In this document: in pieces, positions 6,238 through 12,710 of the stretch | Layout of the letters: each line of letters starts with the position of its first letter | How positions within the stretch are numbered: the first letter of the stretch is position 1 | Origin: Zavarzinia sp. | GTDB lineage: Bacteria > Pseudomonadota > Alphaproteobacteria > Zavarziniales > Zavarziniaceae | Direction of reading: 5' to 3' | DNA length: 13,437 nucleotides | Assembly: GCA_028694545.1 (NCBI GenBank) | Contig: JAQVKV010000010.1 | Coordinates: 1-13,437 of the forward strand | Made by a program: the position numbers and the translations under genes | Notes under the pieces: generated by a model | Told to the model about the DNA's origin: nothing | Seen by the model: only the letters and a program-made list of their open reading frames with translations | The model's database searches: none

Positions 6238-6627
6238 CTATTTGTTGCGGCAACCGTCCCCGCCGGGAGCCAGCGGGACCACGTCACAAAGTTCGGGCTG
6301 ACCGCTGCAGCAATCCTTCGCCAGGAAGGACATGAGCGCGGAAAATCCAGCCATGTCCGCACGGTAGTGCATGGTACGGCCCCGGCGCTGCACCGTGACC
6401 AGCCCCGCCCGGTTCAGGATGCCGAGGTGGGCCGACATCGTATTATGCGGCACGCCCAGGCTGTTCGCGATCTCCCCCGCCAGCACGGTACCGGGAAAGC
6501 GCCCGACGAGCAGGCGGAACACCCCGAGCCGGGTCGGCTGGGCCAGCGCCGAGAGGGCCTGGATCGCATCCGCCTCACCGAGGGGGGCAGCTTCGTCGAG
6601 GGGAACGGGGGTGTTGATCTTCAGCAT
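6238..6627 (-). CDS. arsR: ArsR/SmtB-family arsenic-responsive repressor
   Basis: A winged-helix repressor of 129 residues from the ATG at 6627. GTG starts at 6642 or 6690 would lengthen it, and no start has a good ribosome site. The DNA-binding domain spans about 20-105: ALAQPTRLGVFRLL, then the recognition helix region LAGEIANSLGVPHNTMSAHLGIL, and the wing LVTVQRRGRTMHYRA. The metalloid site appears to be C-terminal: C106-C107 and C114 in KDCCSGQPELC. This resembles the three-cysteine As(III) site of the Acidithiobacillus-type ArsR rather than the ELCVC site in the recognition helix of plasmid R773 ArsR. A further cysteine, C126, lies near the end. It diverges from arsC-acr3 across an operator-like palindrome and should repress both directions until As(III) or Sb(III) binds. 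Confidence 0.93.
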   Translation of the reverse strand: MLKINTPVPLDEAAPLGEADAIQALSALAQPTRLGVFRLLVGRFPGTVLAGEIANSLGVPHNTMSAHLGILNRAGLVTVQRRGRTMHYRADMAGFSALMSFLAKDCCSGQPELCDVVPLAPGGDGCRNK

Positions 6628-6712
6628 GAGGGACGTGTTCACAGCAAGGCGACGGATGGCGCCGGGGCGCGGAGCCCGGGCAGCCACCACCTCACGTTAC
6701 TGCGGACGGCCC

Positions 6713-6753
6713 TTGATGGAAACTTATTATATGTCTACAATTACAGACATATA
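6713..6753. promoter_or_regulatory. ars divergent promoters with overlapping ArsR operator
   Basis: A perfect inverted repeat TATATGTCT (6728-6736) / AGACATATA (6745-6753) with the 8-nt spacer ACAATTAC lies in an AT-rich island within GC-rich DNA. For the rightward arsC promoter, TTGATG (6713-6718) and TACAAT (6736-6741) are separated by exactly 17 bp, so the -10 box lies in the palindrome's centre. For the leftward arsR promoter, TATAAT (6731-6726, minus strand) also overlaps one arm, though its -35 is weak. A repressor bound here would block both promoters. Confidence 0.85.
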
Positions 6754-6770
6754 GAAATGAATGCACGGCC

Positions 6771-7205
6771 ATGGACATCATCATCTACCACAATCCGGAT
6801 TGCGGCACGTCACGCAACACGCTCGGTCTCATCCGCAATGCGGGCATCGAGCCCCATGTGATCGAATACCTGAAGTCACCGCCATCGCGCGCCCTGCTGG
6901 CGGAGCTCGCGCACCGCGCCGGGGTGCCCTTGCGCGCCTTCCTGCGCGAGAAGGGCACGCCCTATCACGAACTCGGGCTCGGCGATCCCGGCCTTGGCGA
7001 CGACGCCCTGCTCGACGCCATGATGGCGCACCCGATCCTGATCAACAGGCCGATCGTGGCGACGCCCCTGGGTGTGCGCCTGTGCCGGCCATCGGAAACC
7101 GTACTCGACATCCTGCCCCGGCCCCAGCGCGGCGCCTTCACCAAGGAAGACGGTGAAGCGGTCGTGGATGCGTCCGGGCAACGCATCTTCCATACCCCGG
7201 CCTGA
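6771..7205 (+). CDS. arsC: Arsenate reductase, glutaredoxin-coupled ArsC type
   Basis: A 144-residue cytoplasmic enzyme of the thioredoxin-fold ArsC family that reduces As(V) to As(III) with glutathione and glutaredoxin. The catalytic cysteine is C11 in YHNPDCGTSRNTL. The arginines that bind the oxyanion in plasmid R773 ArsC (R60, R94, R107) align with R59 (LREKGTPY), R93 (INRPIV) and R106 (LCRPSE). The length fits the family. The ATG at 6771 is the only start that opens into the beta1 strand MDIIIYHNP; its ribosome site is weak. It is 23 nt or so downstream of the predicted transcription start, and is followed by acr3 after 9 bp. Its stop codon overlaps the ribosome site of acr3, indicating coupled translation. 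Confidence 0.96.
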   Translation: MDIIIYHNPDCGTSRNTLGLIRNAGIEPHVIEYLKSPPSRALLAELAHRAGVPLRAFLREKGTPYHELGLGDPGLGDDALLDAMMAHPILINRPIVATPLGVRLCRPSETVLDILPRPQRGAFTKEDGEAVVDASGQRIFHTPA

Positions 7206-7214
7206 GGTTCCCCT

Positions 7215-8252
7215 ATGTCCGTGTTTGAACGTTGGCTTTCGCTTTGGGTCGCCCTGTGCATGGCGGCGGGGATCGTCCTCGGCCATGTTTTTCCCGACCT
7301 GTTCCACGCGATCGGCGCGGCCGAGGTGGCGCGGGTGAATCTCCCCGTCGCCATCCTCGTCTGGGCCATGATCGTGCCCATGCTGATGAAGATCGATTTC
7401 GCGGCCCTGGGCGAGGTGCGCCGCCACTGGCGCGGTATCGGCGTCACCCTCTTCGTCAACTGGGCGGTGAAGCCCTTTTCCATGGCTTTCCTCGGCTGGC
7501 TCTTCGTCGGCCTGCTGTTCCGCGGCCTGCTGCCGGCGGACCAGATCGAGAGTTATATCGCCGGTCTCATCCTGCTGGCGGCCGCCCCCTGCACCGCCAT
7601 GGTCTTCGTCTGGTCGAACCTGACGAAGGGGGAACCCCATTTCACCCTGTCGCAGGTCGCCCTGAACGATACCGTGATGGTGATCGCCTTCGCGCCCATC
7701 GTCGGCCTGCTGCTGGGCCTGTCCGCGATCACCGTGCCCTGGGGCACGCTCGTGCTCTCGGTCGTGCTCTATATCGTCGTGCCCGTCATCATCGCGCAAG
7801 CGTGGCGCGGGCGCCTGCTGGCGGCCGGCGGCCCCGCGCGCCTCGCCGCCACGCTTTCGACGATCCAGCCCCTGGCCCTCGTCGCCCTGCTCGCCACCCT
7901 CGTGCTGCTGTTCGGCTTCCAGGGCGAGCAGATCGTGGCCCAGCCGCTCGTCATCGCCCTGCTGGCCGTGCCGATCCTGGTACAGGTCTATTTCAACGCC
8001 GGTCTTGCCTATGTCCTGAACCGCATCAGCGGCGAGGCCCATTGCATCGCCGGCCCCTCGGCCCTGATCGGCGCCTCCAATTTCTTCGAGCTTGCGGTCG
8101 CCGCCGCCATCAGCCTGTTCGGCTTCCAGTCGGGTGCTGCGCTGGCGACCGTGGTCGGCGTGCTGATCGAGGTGCCGGCCATGCTGTCGGTGGTGTGGAT
8201 CGTCAACCGTTCCAAGGGCTGGTACGAGCGCGGGCGCCGCGTGACTTCCTGA
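7215..8252 (+). CDS. acr3: Acr3-family arsenite efflux permease
   Basis: A 345-residue inner-membrane arsenite exporter of the ACR3 (BART superfamily) type, with about ten hydrophobic segments. Family hallmarks seen: the conserved cysteine C126 in LLAAAPCTAMVFVWSNLTKG, followed by LSQVALNDTVMVIAFAP (146-161); EAHCIAGPSALIGASNFFELAVAAAISLFG split across about 274-303; and the conserved glutamate E319 in VGVLIEVPAM. The Cys and Glu correspond to residues shown to be essential in characterised Acr3 proteins. The ribosome site GAGG lies within the end of arsC. It acts on the arsenite made by ArsC. The stop lies only 3 bp from the stop of the convergent response regulator, with no terminator visible between. 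Confidence 0.96.
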   Translation: MSVFERWLSLWVALCMAAGIVLGHVFPDLFHAIGAAEVARVNLPVAILVWAMIVPMLMKIDFAALGEVRRHWRGIGVTLFVNWAVKPFSMAFLGWLFVGLLFRGLLPADQIESYIAGLILLAAAPCTAMVFVWSNLTKGEPHFTLSQVALNDTVMVIAFAPIVGLLLGLSAITVPWGTLVLSVVLYIVVPVIIAQAWRGRLLAAGGPARLAATLSTIQPLALVALLATLVLLFGFQGEQIVAQPLVIALLAVPILVQVYFNAGLAYVLNRISGEAHCIAGPSALIGASNFFELAVAAAISLFGFQSGAALATVVGVLIEVPAMLSVVWIVNRSKGWYERGRRVTS

Positions 8253-8255
8253 GGT

Positions 8256-8864
8256 TCAAGGTTCGGCGGCGAGCGGCCCAACCTGCGCCACCAGTTCGAC
8301 GGCATTGCGCACCCCCATCTTCTCGAAGACGCGGGAACGGTGAACCTCGACCGTGCGCATGGAGACGCCGAGCTGGTCGGCGATCTGCTTGTTCAGCCGC
8401 CCCTCGACCAGGCATTGCAGCACCTCGCGCTCGCGCGGGGTGAGCGAGGCGAGGCGTGTCGCGACCAGATCGCGGTCTCGCGAATGGCGCCGCGCCGCCG
8501 CCGCCCGTTCGAGGGCCGCGATCACCGTATCGACGAGCTGATTGTCGTTGAACGGCTTCTCGACGAAATCGAAGGCACCCTTCTTCAAGGCTTCGACCGC
8601 CAGCGGCACATCGGCATGGCCGGTCAGGAAAATCACCGGCAGGTCGTCGCCCCTTGCCCGCAGCGCGTCCAGCACCTCGATACCCGAAAGCCCGTCCATG
8701 CGCATGTCGAGGACGACACAGCCCAGTTCCGCCGCTGGCGCCGCCAGGAAGGTCTCGCCGCTTTCCCACGCCCGGGACCGCACCCCGCGCGAGCGCAGCA
8801 GGAAGCCGAGCGCGTCGCGGATCGCCGGATCATCGTCGACGATATGGACGAGGCCCGGGCTCAT
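8256..8864 (-). CDS. dctR: FixJ/NarL-type response regulator, DctR-like
   Basis: A 202-residue two-component transcription regulator. The receiver domain (about 4-118) has acidic residues D10-D12, phosphorylation site D53 (VVLDMRMDGLSG), T81 (FLTGHAD) and K103 (VEKPF). The C-terminal LuxR-type helix-turn-helix (about 137-196) reads LTPREREVLQCLVEG...NKQIADQLGVSMRTVEVHRSRVFEKMG. The start codon overlaps the kinase stop as ATGA, so the two are co-translated. Pairing with a DctS-like kinase and location beside a TRAP operon match the Rhodobacter capsulatus DctS/DctR arrangement that controls dctPQM. The symbol rests on that context; the family alone would also fit FixJ or other regulators. Confidence 0.9.
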   Translation of the reverse strand: MSPGLVHIVDDDPAIRDALGFLLRSRGVRSRAWESGETFLAAPAAELGCVVLDMRMDGLSGIEVLDALRARGDDLPVIFLTGHADVPLAVEALKKGAFDFVEKPFNDNQLVDTVIAALERAAAARRHSRDRDLVATRLASLTPREREVLQCLVEGRLNKQIADQLGVSMRTVEVHRSRVFEKMGVRNAVELVAQVGPLAAEP

Positions 8865-10855
8865 GCCGCCACCGTCTCGCGTACGAGGGGCAGGGTGATG
8901 GTGAAGACCGTGCCGCCGCCGGGCCTTGCCGCGTGCTCGATCCGCCCCTTGTGCAACTCGACGATGGAGCGGCAGATGCCGAGCCCCATGCCCATGCCCT
9001 CGGGCTTGGTCGAGACGAACAGCTCGAACAGGTGTTCCGCCTCTTCCGCGTCGATGCCGGCGCCCCGGTCCATCACCTTCAGCTCGATCGCGCCGCCCCG
9101 CTCGCCCGCCTCGACCACGAGGCGGCGCTCCTCGGGCGGCAGATGGGCCATCGCCTCGATGCCGTTACGGATCAGGTTCAGCAGCAATTGTTCGAGCAGG
9201 ATGCCGTCCGCCACCACGACGGGCAGGTCCGGCGCCACGAGGGCCTCGATGCGGGCGGCATTGCGCGCGTCGACGGCGGCGAAGGCGACCGTCTCCTCGA
9301 CCACGCGGGCAAGGTCCACGGGCTCGAAGCGGGGCTGACGCTTGCGCACCAGATCCTGGATGCGGCGGATGATCTCGCCCGCCCTGCTCGCCTGCTGGGC
9401 GATCTTCTCCAGCGCCCCGGGTTCCACCGCCTCGCCCGCGCGCAGAAGGTTCAGCGTGCCGGCGGCGTAGGAAGCGATGGCGGCCAGCGGCTGGTTCAAT
9501 TCATGCGCCAGCGACGACGCCATCTCGCCCAGGGTGACGAGACGGCCCGTGCGCTGCAGGCTTTCGGCCTGATTGCGCTTCATCTCGGCCACCGCCTTGG
9601 CTTCCGTGATGTCGATGATCGAGCCCATCCAGCCCTGATGCCTTCCGGCCGCGTCGATCAGCGGCGCCTCGTAGACCTGGACGTAGAAGGGGGTTCCGTC
9701 GCGGCGGCGGAAGCGGGTCTCGAAACTCTGGGGTGCCGGCTTGCCCTCCATCAGGGCGCGATGGCGGGCCATCGTGTCCTCGACAAGATCTGGATCCCAA
9801 TAGGGCATGGGCGGCGCGAGGCCCACCAGTTCCTCGACCGACCAGCCGACCATGCGCGCGAAGGCGGAATTGACGTAGAGCATGCGACCATCGAGATCAC
9901 GCGCGCGCATCCCCACGGTCAGGCTGTCCTCCATGGCGCGGCGAAAGGTGATTTCCGTCGCCAGCCGCTGTTCCGTGGACAGCCGGTGGCGGACATGACG
10001 CTGGAGGACGACGAGGGAGACCACGGCGAGTGCGGCAAGGCCGAGGATCGAGCCGATGAGAACATTGTTCAGCCGCTCGGTGCCGATGCGGTAGGGCGTC
10101 ACCGTCAGATAGGTGCCGCGCAGGGGCGGATCGAAAGCGATGCCGTGGGAAGGCGCGTCGCCGTCCGGCACGGTGCGCGTCTTCTCGATCAGGACAGCGC
10201 CATTGGCGTCGGTCAGGCGGACGGCGTATTTTTCGGCGATCCACCAGGGCACATGGCGGGCCAGCAGGACGGAGAGCGAGACGGTTGCGACCACGACGCC
10301 CCGCGCCTCTCCGGCACCGGCGACAGGCGCCGCCACGTCGACCAGCAGGCCGCCGGCCGGCCCGCGCCGCAAATCGCCATAGACCGGCCGCATGAGCGAG
10401 GCGGAGGCATAGCCGCGCAGACGTTGCACCGCCTCGGGCAGGGGGGCGTCGGCCGCGACCGGCGGCACGGCCAGGATCGGCCGCCCCGTCTCGTCGAGAC
10501 GCATGACGGATTCGATTTCCGGGTTGTTGCCGAGGATGAGGCGCACCCTCCCCAGCCAATCCGCTGCGTCGTCCCCGGGCGCGGGCGCATCGAGCGCAAG
10601 GCGGGCCAGATGATCCTCGTCCGTCGAGAGCTGGAAGCGCAGCGTCTGCTCGACCCAGAGCGCGTCATTGATGAGCGAGACCCTGAGGGCCGACTCCTCG
10701 TCGCGTTCGACATAGTAGAACAACACGCCCAGCAGGACGACGAGAGTGCCGAGCGCCAGCGCCGGCGTCGCCGCCAGCACCGAAGCCGACAACCGCCGCC
10801 CCCCGGCAGCCGGAATGACACCCCGGCCGATCCCCGTTTCCACCCCCCGCTTCAT
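8861..10855 (-). CDS. dctS: Membrane sensor histidine kinase, DctS-like
   Basis: A 664-residue inner-membrane kinase. Order: cytoplasmic lead, TM1 (about 27-48), an extracytoplasmic sensor region of about 215 residues (49-263, probably a double-Cache/PDC fold as in DctB-type kinases), TM2 (about 264-284), a PAS domain with PAC (about 305-420), then the dimerisation domain with H451 in SSLAHELNQPLAAIASYA. The ATPase domain follows with N box LLLNLIRNGIEAM (557-569), G1 DRGAGID and G2 GMGMGLGI (620-627). All catalytic boxes are intact. The ATG at 10855 has GAAGAG directly abutting it, so a nearby GTG start four codons on is possible. It diverges from dctP and probably senses the transporter's ligand in the periplasm and signals to the overlapping response regulator. 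Ligand identity (C4-dicarboxylate or other organic acid) is inferred. Confidence 0.92.
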   Translation of the reverse strand: MKRGVETGIGRGVIPAAGGRRLSASVLAATPALALGTLVVLLGVLFYYVERDEESALRVSLINDALWVEQTLRFQLSTDEDHLARLALDAPAPGDDAADWLGRVRLILGNNPEIESVMRLDETGRPILAVPPVAADAPLPEAVQRLRGYASASLMRPVYGDLRRGPAGGLLVDVAAPVAGAGEARGVVVATVSLSVLLARHVPWWIAEKYAVRLTDANGAVLIEKTRTVPDGDAPSHGIAFDPPLRGTYLTVTPYRIGTERLNNVLIGSILGLAALAVVSLVVLQRHVRHRLSTEQRLATEITFRRAMEDSLTVGMRARDLDGRMLYVNSAFARMVGWSVEELVGLAPPMPYWDPDLVEDTMARHRALMEGKPAPQSFETRFRRRDGTPFYVQVYEAPLIDAAGRHQGWMGSIIDITEAKAVAEMKRNQAESLQRTGRLVTLGEMASSLAHELNQPLAAIASYAAGTLNLLRAGEAVEPGALEKIAQQASRAGEIIRRIQDLVRKRQPRFEPVDLARVVEETVAFAAVDARNAARIEALVAPDLPVVVADGILLEQLLLNLIRNGIEAMAHLPPEERRLVVEAGERGGAIELKVMDRGAGIDAEEAEHLFELFVSTKPEGMGMGLGICRSIVELHKGRIEHAARPGGGTVFTITLPLVRETVAA

Positions 10856-10873
10856 CTCTTCGCCATTGGTCTG

Positions 10874-10889
10874 TTGCGGAAAACCACAA
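10874..10889. promoter_or_regulatory. Candidate response-regulator operator in the dctS/dctP divergent region
   Basis: TTGCGG (10874-10879), AAAA, CCACAA (10884-10889) forms an inverted repeat matching at 5 of 6 positions per arm. It is the only clear dyad in the 106-bp gap between the divergent genes, 19 bp from the kinase ATG and 72 bp before the dctP ATG. That position suits activation of dctP. No clear sigma-70 or sigma-54 core promoter for dctP was identified. Confidence 0.5.
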
Positions 10890-10961
10890 TAGCGCGCACC
10901 GGGGGGCTGACCTAGACCTTATCCGTCAAGCCGGGAAACGCCGGCCGACGGGAGGACCAAG

Positions 10962-11981
10962 ATGACCACCACACGCCGCCAATTCAATCGCCTGCTGGGC
11001 GCCACCGCGCTTTCCGCCGTCGCCGCGCCGATGATCGCGCGCCGCGCCCACGCCGAGCCGCTGACCATCAAGTTCAGCCACGTCGTCGCCCCCGACACCC
11101 CGAAGGGACGGGGCGCCGAGAAGTTCAAGGAACTGGCCGAGAAATACACGAACGGTCAGGTGAAGGTCGAAGTCTACCCGAACTCCCAGCTCTACAAGGA
11201 CAAGGAAGAACTGGAAGCGCTGCAGCTCGGCGCCGTGCACATGCTGGCGCCGTCGCTCGCCAAGTTCGGCCCCTTGGGCGTGCGCGCCTTCGAGGCTTTC
11301 GACCTGCCCCTGATCTTCCCGGACAAGGAGGCGCTGCGCCGCATCACCAACGGGCCGATCGGCAAGGAGATGCTGGGCCTGCTGTCGGAGAAGGGCATCC
11401 TCGGCCTCGCCTTCTGGGATAACGGCTTCAAGATCATGAGCGCCAATTCGCCGCTGCATGTTCCGGACGATTTCCTCGGCCTCAAGATGCGCATCCAGTC
11501 GTCCAAGGTGCTGGAGGCGCAGATGAACGCGCTCGGCGCCATTCCCCAGGTGCTCGCCTTCTCGGAAGTCTATCAGGCGCTGCAGACAGGCGTCGTCGAC
11601 GGCACGGAGAACCCGCCGTCGAACATGTATACCCAGAAGATGCACGAGGTGCAGAAGCACGCCACCCTGTCGCGCCATGGCTACCTCGGCTATGCCGTGA
11701 TCGTGAACAACAAGTTCTGGACCGACCTGCCGGCCGACGTCCGCGCGGAGCTGGACAAGGCCATGGCGGAAGCGAGCGAGTTCACCAACGGCATCGCGCT
11801 CGAGGAGAATGAGCGGGCGCTGGCCGCCATGAAGGCTGCGGGCACCACCACCTTCTACGAACTGACCGCTGACGAGCGCAAGCAATGGGTCGACACCCTG
11901 CTGCCGGTGCATGACCAGATGGCGGAGCGGATCGGCCCGGACCTCGTGAAGCGCATCCAGAAGGAAACGGGCGTCGCCTGA
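10962..11981 (+). CDS. dctP: TRAP transporter solute-binding protein, DctP family
   Basis: A 339-residue periplasmic binding protein of a TRAP transporter. The N-terminus is a Tat-like signal: TRRQFNRLLG (twin Arg R5-R6), a hydrophobic stretch LLGATALSAVAAPMI, then RRAHA with likely cleavage after A31. The mature part has family motifs LTIKFSHVVAPDTPKGRGAEKF (34-55), SQLYKDKEELEALQLGAVHM (75-94), the conserved carboxylate-binding arginine R177 in FLGLKMRIQSS, and QTGVVDGTENP (208-218). The Arg normally salt-bridges an organic-acid carboxylate. GGGAGG lies just upstream of the ATG. It is first in dctPQM, divergent from dctS/dctR, and followed by a strong hairpin that probably raises its expression over dctQM. 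C4-dicarboxylate is the likeliest ligand class, but other carboxylates are possible. Confidence 0.95.
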   Translation: MTTTRRQFNRLLGATALSAVAAPMIARRAHAEPLTIKFSHVVAPDTPKGRGAEKFKELAEKYTNGQVKVEVYPNSQLYKDKEELEALQLGAVHMLAPSLAKFGPLGVRAFEAFDLPLIFPDKEALRRITNGPIGKEMLGLLSEKGILGLAFWDNGFKIMSANSPLHVPDDFLGLKMRIQSSKVLEAQMNALGAIPQVLAFSEVYQALQTGVVDGTENPPSNMYTQKMHEVQKHATLSRHGYLGYAVIVNNKFWTDLPADVRAELDKAMAEASEFTNGIALEENERALAAMKAAGTTTFYELTADERKQWVDTLLPVHDQMAERIGPDLVKRIQKETGVA

Positions 11982-11988
11982 TCGCCCC

Positions 11989-12026
11989 ACCGGGCCGCCC
12001 TTCGGGGCGGCCCGGTTCCTTTCTTT
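11989..12026 (+). terminator. UUCG-capped hairpin between dctP and dctQ (attenuating terminator)
   Basis: A perfect 12-bp stem, ACCGGGCCGCCC (11989-12000) and GGGCGGCCCGGT (12005-12016), encloses the tetraloop TTCG. It is followed by the T-rich run TCCTTTCTTT (12017-12026). It starts 7 nt after the dctP stop and ends 20 nt before the dctQ ATG. It should terminate much of the transcript and protect the dctP mRNA 3' end, giving excess binding protein. Confidence 0.9.
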
Positions 12027-12046
12027 CCGAACCGAGGATCCCCGGC

Positions 12047-12694
12047 ATGCTCCGCCTGCTCGACCGGCTCGAGGAGACGCTCGTCGCCGTCTTCATCGCC
12101 GCCGCGACCCTGATCATCTTCGCCGCCGTCGTGCACCGCTATTCGCTGGGGCTGCTGGCCGACCTCGTCGGCTTTTCCCGGCGCGAGCAGATCGAATGGC
12201 TGAGTGATCTCTCCCGTTCCGTCTACATGGGCGTGCGCGGGATCAACCTGCTGTGGGCCCAGGAAGCCTGCATCTATCTCTTCGTCTGGATGGCCAAGTT
12301 CGGCGCGGCCTATGGCGTGCGCACCGGCATCCATGTCGGTGTCGACGTGCTGCTGAACCGGCTGCCACCGGGGCGCCAGCGCGTGATGGTGCTGTTCGGC
12401 CTGATGGCGGGCGCGACCTTCACCGCGATCATCGGCTCGCTCGGCGCCGATTTCGTCTGGCACATCCGCCTCGCCGGCACCACGTCGCCCGATCTCGAGA
12501 TGCCGATGTGGATCATCTATCTGGCGGTGCCTCTCGGCTCCTGGCTGATGTGCTTCCGCTTCCTGCAGGTGGCCTGGATTTTCCTGCGCACCGGCGAGCT
12601 GCCCGAACACGATCACGGCCATGTCGACGGCGTCGACGACGATGCCGACGCGGCGGCGATCGCCACCGGCCACCACATGTCCCACGACCGCTGA
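12047..12694 (+). CDS. dctQ: TRAP transporter small membrane subunit, DctQ family
   Basis: A 215-residue four-helix membrane subunit. Hydrophobic segments are at about 11-30, 70-90, 112-134 and 152-178. The DctQ hallmark ..WAQEACIYLFVWMAKFGAAYG (from residue 70) with a following R-T-G-x-H-V-x-V-D motif is present. Two features make it longer than minimal DctQ proteins: a 35-residue stretch between TM1 and TM2 (FSRREQIEWLSDLSRSVYMG), and a His/Asp-rich C-terminal tail from about 186 (PEHDHGHVDGVDDDAD...ATGHHMSHDR). The ribosome site GAGG is about 8 nt before the ATG. It follows dctP after the hairpin and precedes dctM by 16 bp, with which it forms the membrane complex. Confidence 0.93.
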   Translation: MLRLLDRLEETLVAVFIAAATLIIFAAVVHRYSLGLLADLVGFSRREQIEWLSDLSRSVYMGVRGINLLWAQEACIYLFVWMAKFGAAYGVRTGIHVGVDVLLNRLPPGRQRVMVLFGLMAGATFTAIIGSLGADFVWHIRLAGTTSPDLEMPMWIIYLAVPLGSWLMCFRFLQVAWIFLRTGELPEHDHGHVDGVDDDADAAAIATGHHMSHDR

Positions 12695-12710
12695 GCCCGG
12701 AGCCAAAACG

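Noticed and set aside
3576..6335. 919-codon open frame on the plus strand
   Set aside because: It lies antisense to the GMC dehydrogenase and VOC genes, whose motifs are intact. Its His/Arg/Gly/Asp-rich composition is typical of GC-rich antisense frames.
6761..7156. Alternative start and frame MHGHGHHH... overlapping arsC
   Set aside because: Different frame from the catalytic ArsC reading; lacks any family motif.
6876..8042. 388-codon minus-strand frame opposite arsC and acr3
   Set aside because: Antisense shadow; His/Gly/Asp-rich, no recognisable domain.
8654..10915. 753-codon open frame on the plus strand
   Set aside because: Antisense to the histidine kinase, which has all its catalytic boxes; low-complexity Arg/Ala/Asp-rich product with no family motif.
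10926..11990. 354-codon minus-strand frame opposite dctP
   Set aside because: Antisense shadow of an intact DctP; composition is typical of mirrored GC-rich codons.
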